Assembly (NCBI RefSeq): GCF_016863395.1
Contig: NZ_BOOU01000012.1
Span: 87,232 to 151,231 of the forward strand
Direction of reading: 5' to 3'
Length of the DNA stretch: 64,000 nt
Origin: Sphaerisporangium rufum
GTDB lineage: Bacteria; Actinomycetota; Actinomycetes; Streptosporangiales; Streptosporangiaceae
The notes under the pieces were generated by a model. The model searched no databases, had not been told where the DNA came from, and saw only the letters and a program-made list of their open reading frames with translations. Position numbers and translations under genes: made by a program. Below, one piece after another: positions 35,586 to 42,975 of this stretch (position 1 is its first letter; each line of letters opens with the position of its first letter).

Positions 35586-37211
35586 TCAGGTGCCGGTGGG
35601 GCCACCGGTCTCCCGGAGCCGGCCGCCGGTCAGCTCCAGCCACCGGGCCACCCCGATCTCGGCCAGGAACCGCGCGTCGTGGCTGACCACCACGAAGGCC
35701 CCCTGGTAGGCGGCCAGCGCGCTCTCCAGCCGCCCCACGCTGACCAGGTCGAGGTTGTTGGTGGGCTCGTCCAGCAGCAGGAGCTGCGGCGGCGGCTCGG
35801 CGCACAGCACGCAGGCCAGCGTGGCCCGCAGCAACTCGCCCCCCGACAGCACCCGCACCGGCAGGTGCGCCCCCGCGCCGCGGAACAGGAAGCGGGCGAG
35901 CAGGTTCATCCGTTCCGCCTCCGGCAGCGCGGGGGCGAACGCCGCGAGGTTCTCCGCCACCGTACGCCCGGCGTCCAGCAGGTCCAGGCGCTGCCCGAGG
36001 TAGGCGATCCGGCCGCCGGCCCGCCGGGTGGTGCCATGGGCCGGCTGGAGGTCACCGGCGATCAAGCGCAGCAGGGTGGACTTGCCGGCGCCGTTGGCGC
36101 CGGTGAGCGCGATACGCTCCGGCCCGCGGATCTCCAGGTCGACGCCCGGTTCGGCGAACAGGCCGCGCATCCGCAGGCCCTCGCCGCGGAACAGGGTGCG
36201 CCCGGGGGGCACCGCGGTCCCCGGCAGCTCCAGCACGATCTTCCGGTCGTCGCGCAGTGCCCGCTCCGCCTCGTCCAGCCGCGCCCGGGCGTCGTCCACC
36301 CGGGCGGCGTGGGTGTGCCCCGCCCGCCCGGCCGACTCCTGGGCGCCGCGCTTGAGGCCGCCGGCGACGATCCGGGGGAGCCCGGCGCTCTTCAGGTTGC
36401 GGGCGGCGTTGCCGGCCCGGCGCTCGGCGCGTTCCCGGGCCTGCTGCATCTCGCGCTTCTCCCGCTTCAGTTCCTGCTCGGCGCCGCGGACGCTCCGCTC
36501 GGCGGCGTCCTGCTCGGCGCGCACCGCCTCCTGGTAGGCGGTGAAGTTCCCCCCGTAGGAGCGCAGCCCGCCCGGCTCCAGCTCGGCGATGCGGTCCATC
36601 CGGTCCAGCAGCGCCCGGTCGTGGCTGACCAGCAGCAGGCACCCCTTCCACTCGTCCAGAACCGCGGCGAGCCGGCGGCGGGCGTCCAGATCGAGATTGT
36701 TGGTCGGCTCGTCGAGCAGCAGCACGTCCGGGCGCCGCAGCAGCCGCCCGGCCAGGCCCAGCGAGACCACCTGGCCGCCGCTCAGCGTGCCCAGCCGGCG
36801 GTCGAAACCCAGGTCCGCCAGGCCGAGCCGGTCGAGCTGGGCGCGGGTGCGCTCCTCGATGTCCCAGTCGTCGCCGATCGTGGCGAAGTGTTCCTCGCGG
36901 GCGTCCCCGGACTCGATGGCGTCCAGCGCGGCGATCACCGGGGCGACACCGAGGACCTCGGCCACGGTCGGCTCCGCCGACAGCGGGAGGTCCTGCGGCA
37001 GGTAACCCAGCGCGCCGCCGACGGTGACGCCGCCGGCGGCCGGGCGGTACTCGCCGGCGATCAGCTTGAGCAGCGTGCTCTTGCCCGCGCCGTTCGGCGC
37101 GACCAGGCCGGTGCGGCCGCTCCCCACGGTGAAGGAGAGGTCGGTGAAGACCGGGGTGTCGTCCGGCCAGGAGAAGGAGAGGTGCGAGCAGACGATGAAC
37201 GCGTCGGACAT
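35586..37211 (-). CDS. ABC-F family ribosome-associated ATPase
   Basis: A 541-residue soluble protein with two ABC ATPase domains and no membrane part. The first domain has Walker A APNGAGKSTL, signature TLSGGQ and Walker B DVLLLDEPTNNLDL. The linker is a basic coiled coil (~235-320, rich in RAERRAGNAARN). The second domain has TGANGAGKSTL, LSGGELLRATLA and LLLLDEPTNNLDL. ABC-F proteins of actinomycetes often protect the ribosome against antibiotics (MLS, pleuromutilin or lincosamide groups). ATG 37211 is the family start. A leader peptide and hairpins upstream suggest antibiotic-sensing attenuation. Confidence 0.9.
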   Translation of the reverse strand: MSDAFIVCSHLSFSWPDDTPVFTDLSFTVGSGRTGLVAPNGAGKSTLLKLIAGEYRPAAGGVTVGGALGYLPQDLPLSAEPTVAEVLGVAPVIAALDAIESGDAREEHFATIGDDWDIEERTRAQLDRLGLADLGFDRRLGTLSGGQVVSLGLAGRLLRRPDVLLLDEPTNNLDLDARRRLAAVLDEWKGCLLLVSHDRALLDRMDRIAELEPGGLRSYGGNFTAYQEAVRAEQDAAERSVRGAEQELKREKREMQQARERAERRAGNAARNLKSAGLPRIVAGGLKRGAQESAGRAGHTHAARVDDARARLDEAERALRDDRKIVLELPGTAVPPGRTLFRGEGLRMRGLFAEPGVDLEIRGPERIALTGANGAGKSTLLRLIAGDLQPAHGTTRRAGGRIAYLGQRLDLLDAGRTVAENLAAFAPALPEAERMNLLARFLFRGAGAHLPVRVLSGGELLRATLACVLCAEPPPQLLLLDEPTNNLDLVSVGRLESALAAYQGAFVVVSHDARFLAEIGVARWLELTGGRLRETGGPTGT

Positions 37212-37328
37212 GTGGCGGGACCTCGGAGACGGTGCCCGGGCGCGGCGCGGCGCCCCGGAAGTGGACAGGGGGAACGACGGCGACGGCCACGCCGGCGGCG
37301 CGCACCGCGCCACGCCGGGGCCGATCGG

Positions 37329-37348
37329 TCTCCGGTATCACCCGGAGA
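37329..37348 (-). promoter_or_regulatory. Leader hairpin upstream of the ABC-F gene
   Basis: TCTCCGG and CCGGAGA pair across TATCAC. On the minus strand the 5' arm overlaps the last codons and stop of the leader peptide (37338-37367), which is the arrangement expected if a stalled ribosome changes the fold. Confidence 0.5.
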
Positions 37349-37367
37349 TGTCGTCGTCACCTGCCAC
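37338..37367 (-). CDS. Putative 9-residue leader peptide of the ABC-F gene
   Basis: GTG 37367 to TGA 37338 encodes MAGDDDISG, with GGGAG eight bases upstream. It lies ~125 bp before the ABC-F start and ~35 bp after a TATGGT -10-like element (37408-37403, minus). Leader peptides of this size control many ABC-F and other ribosome-protection genes by attenuation; here it is inferred only from position and the overlapping hairpin. Confidence 0.4.
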   Translation of the reverse strand: MAGDDDISG

Positions 37368-37660
37368 GTCTGTCTCCCTGAACCACGATCGATGCGCCCT
37401 CCACCATAACACCGGCGCCGGACGCGGCGGGGGTGGTGATCACTCCGGTCAGCCTGGCCGCCGGGCGCGGCTGGCGTAAGGCCGTTTCGGCGACCGTCGC
37501 ATCGATCGCGTGTTCGTCCCCGTGGAGACCGGCGACCTTCAGCAGCTCGGCGTGACCCTGGACGCTGAAGACGTCGAGCGCGCGACGTGCTCGATCTATG
37601 CTCGCCTGATGGGTCGTGCGGCGCCCGGCCGCCGGTGGTGCCGTCTGTGCTGGAGGGGCG

Positions 37661-37999
37661 ATGTCGGACTGCGTCGAGGTGCACGTGACGGCGGGCGGCC
37701 GGGAGGAGGCCGACCGGATCTGCGCCGCGGTCGTCGAGCGGCGGGTGGCGGCGTGCGCGCAGGTGGTCGCGCCGATCACCTCCACCTACCGGTGGCAGGG
37801 CCGGGTGGAGCGGTCGGAGGAGTGGCTGCTGTTCATGAAGACCACCGCACAGCGGTTCGACGATCTGGCGGCCGTCGTGCGGGAGCTGCACTCCTACGAC
37901 GTCCCGGAGATCGTCGCCATTCCGCTGGCCGGCGGCACCCCCGACTACCTGGACTGGATCAGGACCGAGACCTCCCCGGCCGCCCCCGAACGGTCGTGA
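37661..37999 (+). CDS. cutA: CutA divalent-cation tolerance protein
   Basis: A 112-residue cytoplasmic protein of the CutA1 family, a trimeric ferredoxin-like fold linked to copper/divalent-cation tolerance. Family features: VTAGGREEADRICAAVVERRVAACAQV near the N-terminus, the conserved ITSTYRWQGRVERSEEWLLFMKT, and HSYDVPEIVAIPL. ATG 37661 is 4 bases after GGAGGGG. It is divergent from the ABC-F gene. The actual role of CutA is still debated. Confidence 0.92.
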   Translation: MSDCVEVHVTAGGREEADRICAAVVERRVAACAQVVAPITSTYRWQGRVERSEEWLLFMKTTAQRFDDLAAVVRELHSYDVPEIVAIPLAGGTPDYLDWIRTETSPAAPERS

Positions 38000-38128
38000 T
38001 CTCCCACCGGCGCCGGACGCGGGCGAACGCGATGGCGCCCGGGAGGCCGGGAGGCTGATTCACCGGCCGTTGTCTGGTGCGAATGTGACGGCGCGCATAG
38101 CATCGGGCTCGGCAAGGAGGGTGATCAC

Positions 38129-39487
38129 GTGTCCCAGCCGGATACGGCCACGGCCCGGACCCCCGCGTGGCGGTACGCCATCGGCATGTTCGGCACCTCG
38201 ATCCCGATCAACATGATCAAGGGATCGATGATCCTCTTCTATGTCGAGATCCTCGGGCTGGACGTGCGCGCCTACGGTGTGGTGATGGTGATCTACGCGG
38301 TCATCGACGCGGCCGACAACCCGCTGCTCGGGCACCTGTCGGACCGGGGGCGCAGCAGGTTCGGCCGGCGGCGGCCGTGGCTGGTCGCCGGCGCGCCGAT
38401 GCTCGCGGCCTGCATGATCGCGTTCTTCTCCGCGCCGGACTCGCTGCACGGCGCCGGCCTGGTGCTGTGGTTCGCGGTGTTCGCCATCCTGTGCGAGGCC
38501 TTCGACTCGATGCTCAACGCCAACTACGGCGCGCTGCTCCCCGAGCTGTACCCGCGGGAGCGGGACCGCGCGGTGGCCAACGGCCTACGCCAGGGCTTCC
38601 AGCTGGTGGCACTGGTGATCTCGCTGGCGGTCACCCCGCTGCTCACCACCCAGGTGTTCGGCACCGAGCGGACCACCGAGGGCTTCCGCACCACGGCGAT
38701 CATCTACGGGGTGATCGCGGTGGCCGTGATCGTCTTCATGGCGATCGGCGCCCGGGAGAACCCCCGCCACGCCACCCGGGAGCGGTCCCGGCTGCTGCCC
38801 AGCCTGTGGTCCATCCTGCGCAACCCGATGTTCTGGACGGTCGGCCTGACCGGCGCCTGCTACGGGATCGCGATGGCGCTGGTGCTCTCCGGCGTCCAGC
38901 TGTACGTCCGCCACTCGCTCGGGCTGCCGGTCGGAAACGCGCTCTACCTGCAGGGCGTCGTCATCGCCGTCTCCGCGGGCGGGCTGGTGCTGTGGACGCG
39001 GATCGCCGCCCGCCGCGGCGCGCTGTGGACCTGGCGGCTGGCCTTCGCGGTGCTGCCGGCCGGCTTCGTGGCGCTGTTCCTCGCCGGCGACCTGATCACC
39101 GCGATCGCCGCCGGGATCCTGCTCGGGGTCGGCTGGTCGGGGATGCTGGCGACCAACGACCTGATCGTCGCGCGGGTGCTGGACGCCGACGCCGCCCGCA
39201 ACGGCGCGCACCGTGAAGGCCTCTTCCTGTCCGCGTTCGGGTTCTTCGGCCGGCTGAACGGGATCGTGACCGGGCTGGCGCTCACCTCGCTCGGCGTGTT
39301 CTTCGGCTACAACTCCGGCGACGACCCCGGTGCCGCGCCCGGGTTCGCGTTCCGGGTCTACCTGTGCGGCTACCCGTTCGTGCTGAGCGTGATCGGCGCG
39401 GTCGCCGCGCGGTTCGTCCGGGTGCCGCTCGAGCCGGCCGCCGCCGCGGCCGTCGGCAGCCGGTCGGACGCGGAGCCCGGCCGATGA
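38129..39487 (+). CDS. MFS transporter of the glycoside-pentoside-hexuronide (GPH) type
   Basis: A 452-residue membrane protein with twelve predicted helices. The GPH signature loop between helices 2 and 3 is visible as DAADNPLLGHLSDRGRSRFGRRRPWLV, and NYGALLPELYPRERDRAVANGLRQG follows. GPH symporters import glycosides with Na+ or H+. It starts at GTG 38129 after AAGGAGG. Its stop overlaps the start of the YdjC-like deacetylase (ATGA), so the pair may import and deacetylate an acetylated oligosaccharide (inference). Confidence 0.88.
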   Translation: MSQPDTATARTPAWRYAIGMFGTSIPINMIKGSMILFYVEILGLDVRAYGVVMVIYAVIDAADNPLLGHLSDRGRSRFGRRRPWLVAGAPMLAACMIAFFSAPDSLHGAGLVLWFAVFAILCEAFDSMLNANYGALLPELYPRERDRAVANGLRQGFQLVALVISLAVTPLLTTQVFGTERTTEGFRTTAIIYGVIAVAVIVFMAIGARENPRHATRERSRLLPSLWSILRNPMFWTVGLTGACYGIAMALVLSGVQLYVRHSLGLPVGNALYLQGVVIAVSAGGLVLWTRIAARRGALWTWRLAFAVLPAGFVALFLAGDLITAIAAGILLGVGWSGMLATNDLIVARVLDADAARNGAHREGLFLSAFGFFGRLNGIVTGLALTSLGVFFGYNSGDDPGAAPGFAFRVYLCGYPFVLSVIGAVAARFVRVPLEPAAAAAVGSRSDAEPGR

Positions 39488-40314
39488 CCCGGCGGGTCGT
39501 CATCACCGCCGACGACCTGGGCCGGGAGCCCGCGACGACGGACGTCATCGCGGCGCTGCTCGCCGAGGGACGGGTCAGTGCGACGACCCTCATCTGCGTG
39601 TCGCCGGACGCGGCGCGGGCCGCGCGCCTGGTCGGCGCGCTCGGCGTCACGCCGCGGCTGCACGTGACGCTCACCGGCGAGAGCGGCCTGCCGCGCTGGC
39701 GGCCGCTGGCCGGCCCGGCGAGCCTGGCCGGCCCGGACGGAACCCTCACCGACGACCCGTTCGCCCTCGGCGCCCGGGGCGAGGCGCCGGACGTCATCCG
39801 CGAGGCGGACGCCCAGCTCGCCCGGCTGCGCGAGTACGGCGTGACCCCCGTGGCGGCCGACTCGCACGCCGGCACCCTGTACGGCCTGCACGGCAGGTCG
39901 TGGCTGGCCGAGACCCTCGAATGGTGCGCGCGCCACGGCCTGGCCTTCCGGCTGCCCCGGGACGCCGAGCCGTACGCCGGCGGGCCGCTGCCGCCGCCGC
40001 TCGCGGCGGCGCACGAGCGCGCGGTGGCGCTGGCCGACGCCCTCGGCGTCGCCATCCCGCAGACCATCGCGACCAACCGGAGCGGCGCGGGCGAACTCGG
40101 CGGCTACCGGCGGCTGCGCGACGACTACCTGCGCCGGCTCGCCGAGCTGCCCGAGGGCACCAGCGAGATCTTCCTGCACCCGTCCACCGCGGACGCGGCC
40201 GGCGAGCCGGACGGCATCGTCCGCGCCTGGGAGGCCCGGCTGCTGCGCGACCCGGTCTGGCACGCCGCGCTGGACCGGGAGGGCGTCGAGGTCGTCCCCG
40301 GCTGGTGGCCCTGA
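39484..40314 (+). CDS. YdjC/ChbG-family carbohydrate deacetylase
   Basis: A 276-residue cytoplasmic protein of the ChbG/HpnK (YdjC) fold. Metal and catalytic motifs visible: ITADDLG (the first two Asp), PRLHVTLTGE (metal His) and PVAADSHAGTLYG (second metal site His), and FLHPST near the end (catalytic His). Members remove N-acetyl groups from chito-oligosaccharides or related sugars. ATG 39484 overlaps the MFS stop. It is the last ordinary metabolic gene before the peptide cluster; 258 bp of non-coding sequence follow. Confidence 0.87.
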   Translation: MTRRVVITADDLGREPATTDVIAALLAEGRVSATTLICVSPDAARAARLVGALGVTPRLHVTLTGESGLPRWRPLAGPASLAGPDGTLTDDPFALGARGEAPDVIREADAQLARLREYGVTPVAADSHAGTLYGLHGRSWLAETLEWCARHGLAFRLPRDAEPYAGGPLPPPLAAAHERAVALADALGVAIPQTIATNRSGAGELGGYRRLRDDYLRRLAELPEGTSEIFLHPSTADAAGEPDGIVRAWEARLLRDPVWHAALDREGVEVVPGWWP

Positions 40315-40490
40315 CCTTCCGGAACCGCGTGCTGGACGGCCGCCGGTGACCCGGTCCAGGGACGCCGCCGGCACCGGGATCGCGGCCGGCGTGCGGAAAT
40401 GGTCGGCGTCCTCGACGAAGAACATGGTCTGAAGCCGCTCGGCCGTGGCAGGAATTCCGGTGCGAATCCGGAACGTGGTGAGTAATCCAC

Positions 40491-40519
40491 GTCCAGAAAA
40501 ATTCCAGATTACTTCCAGT
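40491..40519 (+). promoter_or_regulatory. Three TCCAG direct repeats at 11-bp spacing (candidate SARP box)
   Basis: GTCCAGA (40491), TTCCAGA (40502) and TTCCAGT (40513) are heptamers at exactly 11-bp intervals, the geometry bound by SARP activators, 55-80 bp before the precursor start. A further TCCAG occurs at 40527. The region is AT-richer than its neighbours and also holds overlapping inverted repeats (AGTAATC/GATTACT). Nothing else supportable is in 40315-40572 apart from a short protein-like antisense stretch at about 40335-40470. Confidence 0.55.
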
Positions 40520-40572
40520 GCCGGCATCCAGGCTTCCCGGTGTCGGCTTCATTCGATTTCAGGGAGGTAGAT

Positions 40573-40716
40573 ATGTCCAGCAGCACATCGGAACTCGCGG
40601 CCGAGGTCTCCGGAAAGCTCGGGGCCGGGGTCGAGTTGAACCCCGCGGACTTCACCGTGGAGGCGCTGCCCGAGATGCCGATCGCGCTCCGCCAGATGGA
40701 GGCGTCGCGCCCGTAG
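40573..40716 (+). CDS. Putative RiPP precursor peptide, 47 residues
   Basis: A short gene with a strong ribosome site (GGGAGG, 6 bases before ATG) directly ahead of peptide-modifying enzymes. It encodes 47 residues. The N-terminal ~30 residues are Ser/Glu-rich and helical (MSSSTSELAAEVSGKLGAG, then VELNPADFTVEAL), leader-like. The C-terminal part is PEMPIALRQMEASRP. There is no Cys, only one Ser in the last 17 residues, two Arg (40, 46), three Pro (33, 36, 47) and two Met. This is unlike azole or lanthipeptide cores. A hairpin separates it from the enzyme genes, as is common where a precursor is made in excess. The assignment rests on context. Confidence 0.7.
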   Translation: MSSSTSELAAEVSGKLGAGVELNPADFTVEALPEMPIALRQMEASRP

Positions 40717-40723
40717 GTCGTTC

Positions 40724-40757
40724 TCATCGCCCTGGAGCGGGTGCTTCAGGGCGATGA
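40724..40757 (+). terminator. Intercistronic hairpin between precursor and enzyme genes (attenuator)
   Basis: TCATCGCCCTG pairs perfectly with CAGGGCGATGA across a 12-base loop, starting 8 bp after the precursor stop. It would let most transcripts end after the precursor while some read into the operon. Confidence 0.6.
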
Positions 40758-40801
40758 GCCCGTCCAGCCGGCCGTCACGATCACCGAACTCTTGGATCCC
40801 C

Positions 40802-41944
40802 ATGTCTGACATCGCCGATCAGGTGCTGCGTATCGTTCCGACGGTCCGCCTGGTCCCGCCGCCGAGCATCTGGTCCACGGAACGCTGGTACGTGCTGAAC
40901 ATCGCCGCGCGCAGGGAGATCCTGCTGGGCGGCGCCGCGGTGCAGGTCCTGCTGAGCTTCTTGCGAGCCGGCTCGACCGAACAACGGGTCGGGGAGTTGA
41001 ACCGATCCGCGGGGCTGGAGCCTGATGCCGGCCGGCTCATCGTCGAGCAGTTGGTGGCCGAGGGGTTGCTGGCGCCGGATGGTGGTGACCCCTGGCTCGA
41101 GAAGACCGAGCGGCGATGGCGCGACGCCGGATGGCAGGCCGCGTTCGACCACCACCTGCTCACCTACGACTATCCGTATCTGAACTATTCCGATTCGGAA
41201 GCGCCGGCCATCGATAAATCGATTATGGAGAAATTCGCCGTCGAGGGTTTCGACGTGAACCGATACAAGGAGTACGCGGGTTCGCCCGCTCTCCCCGTCG
41301 CGCGGACCGCTGACGCCCTCGAATGCCTCGCCCGGCCGTTCGCCGAGGCGTGGGACCGCCGGAACGGATCCGAATCCCTGCCGGTGGCCACCTGCGACGG
41401 ACTCACGACGATGATCTCATCGAGCTTCGGGCAGCTCCGCTCGCGCAGGATCCGCTCGACGGTGCCGCGCGCACCGCTCGTTCGCAAGACGAGCCCGTCC
41501 GGTGGCTCCAGGCATCCGGTCGAGTGCTACGTGCTCGCGCGGCGGGTTCTCGGACTCGCGCCCGGGGCCTATCACTTCGCCGTGGGGACCTCCGAGCTGG
41601 AGCGGATCGGTGATCTCCCCGGCGATGACCGGCTCAGGTCGATGCTGCCAGGCCTGTGGCGGGCGCCTTTCGACCCGGCGGCCTTCGTCGTGGTGACGGG
41701 CCTGTGGGAACGCAACATGTATCGCTACCGCGAGCCACGGACGTTCCGCACCGTGTTCATGGACGCCGGTCATGCCGCGGCGACCATGGAGCTCTGCGGG
41801 CAGGCCCTCGACCTGCCGGTCTTCTGGCAGCACGGAGTCGACGACATCGCCGTGCACGGACTTTTCGGGCTGCGGACCGAAGGATTGGACGAAGGTGTGC
41901 TCTATGCGGCGGCAGTCGGCCGAGCATCGGCAGAACTCCCCTGA
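40802..41944 (+). CDS. SagB-type flavin oxidoreductase, first of two
   Basis: A 380-residue nitroreductase-fold protein of the SagB/ThcOx type (FMN-dependent dehydrogenases that oxidise azolines or other peptide bonds in RiPPs). Residues ~1-95 form a winged-helix, PqqD/RRE-like segment (WYVLNIAARREILLGGAAV, then RLIVEQLVAEGLLAPDGG) that could hold the leader. The flavin domain has the hallmark KTSPSGGSRHPVECYV near 235-250, GLAPGAYHF and MDAGHAAATMELCG. ATG 40802 has only a weak ribosome site; ATG 40754, inside the upstream hairpin, is an alternative. GC is locally lower near 41160-41290. Confidence 0.82.
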   Translation: MSDIADQVLRIVPTVRLVPPPSIWSTERWYVLNIAARREILLGGAAVQVLLSFLRAGSTEQRVGELNRSAGLEPDAGRLIVEQLVAEGLLAPDGGDPWLEKTERRWRDAGWQAAFDHHLLTYDYPYLNYSDSEAPAIDKSIMEKFAVEGFDVNRYKEYAGSPALPVARTADALECLARPFAEAWDRRNGSESLPVATCDGLTTMISSSFGQLRSRRIRSTVPRAPLVRKTSPSGGSRHPVECYVLARRVLGLAPGAYHFAVGTSELERIGDLPGDDRLRSMLPGLWRAPFDPAAFVVVTGLWERNMYRYREPRTFRTVFMDAGHAAATMELCGQALDLPVFWQHGVDDIAVHGLFGLRTEGLDEGVLYAAAVGRASAELP

Positions 41945-42962
41945 ACACCCCGTACGGACCGCGCCGCGATGGGCGCCGGGCACGGTCGTCATACCCGGTG
42001 AGGACGGTAAGGCCACGGTGCGTAGCCCGTTCGCCGGCTCCGCCGCTCTCATGGGGCGGCACGCGCTGGTCTCGCTCGCGGCCGGCGCCGGCGACCCCTC
42101 GGGACTCGCGGTGCTGCGAGACTGCGGTCTCCTGCGGGCCGGCGCGATCGACGAGGACACCGGCCGCGGCCTCGCGCACTGGCACTCCCGTGGCTGGTCC
42201 CACGCGCTGAACACCTATCTGTGGTCGCGGCGCGCGTCCTTCCACGACGACGGGGAGGCCTACCGCGAGCGGCAGCGGGAGGCGCTCGACACGTTTCTCC
42301 GCGAGGACGGACCGCCGCCGCGTCCGCGCCGGGCGGCGACGCGGCCCCTGGCCCTGGCGGAGCCCGCGCCGCTTCCGAGGACGCCCGTCGGTGAGGTCCT
42401 GAGGAAGCGGGTGACCTCCCGTACGCTGCATCGCCGCCCGTTCGGTGACCAGCGGCTGTCCGACCTGCTGGGGCACGGCCTGGCCCGGGCGAGCCGCAAC
42501 CGCGACCCGGACCCGGCGGATCCGCAACGGTTCCTGTTCAGTTACGGCGCCGCGTTCGACTACTACGTGGGCGTCTACGACGTCGCCGGGGTCGAACCCG
42601 GGATCCATCTCTACGACCCGTTCACGCACGCGCTCGACGATCTTGGAACGGTACGTGGCGAAGCCGAGACCCGTGCCGCGTGCAAGGAACTGTTCATCGG
42701 CCAGCGGCAGGTGGACACGGCCGCGGCGACGGTGTTCGTCGTGGCCGACTTCCCGCGCTACCAGTGGCGCTACCGGCACGAGCGGGGCCTGCGCAACCTC
42801 TACTTCGACTCGGCGCGAGTCGCCCAGGCCCTGATCCTGGTGGCGACCGCCTGCGGCCTGCAGACCTGGCTGACTCCGGCCGTCCGTGACTCGCTCGGCG
42901 AACGGCTCCTGCGGCTCACGCCGGTCGACCAGCAAGTACTCACCACCGTGACCGTCGCATGA
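41904..42962 (+). CDS. SagB-type flavin oxidoreductase, second of two
   Basis: A 352-residue nitroreductase-family protein whose start lies inside the end of the first one (41-bp overlap, GAAGG upstream), so the two are made together and may form a heterodimer. The N-terminal ~100 residues are again small-domain-like (GTVVIPGEDGKATVRSPFAG). The flavin domain carries RVTSRTLHRRPFGDQRLSDLL, GIHLYDPFTHAL, RNLYFDSARVAQALILVATACG. The Pro-Ser-Gly-Gly loop of SagB seen in the partner is not present here, suggesting one catalytic and one structural subunit (inference). Confidence 0.75.
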   Translation: MRRQSAEHRQNSPEHPVRTAPRWAPGTVVIPGEDGKATVRSPFAGSAALMGRHALVSLAAGAGDPSGLAVLRDCGLLRAGAIDEDTGRGLAHWHSRGWSHALNTYLWSRRASFHDDGEAYRERQREALDTFLREDGPPPRPRRAATRPLALAEPAPLPRTPVGEVLRKRVTSRTLHRRPFGDQRLSDLLGHGLARASRNRDPDPADPQRFLFSYGAAFDYYVGVYDVAGVEPGIHLYDPFTHALDDLGTVRGEAETRAACKELFIGQRQVDTAAATVFVVADFPRYQWRYRHERGLRNLYFDSARVAQALILVATACGLQTWLTPAVRDSLGERLLRLTPVDQQVLTTVTVA

Positions 42963-42975
42963 AAGGCCAGGACAA

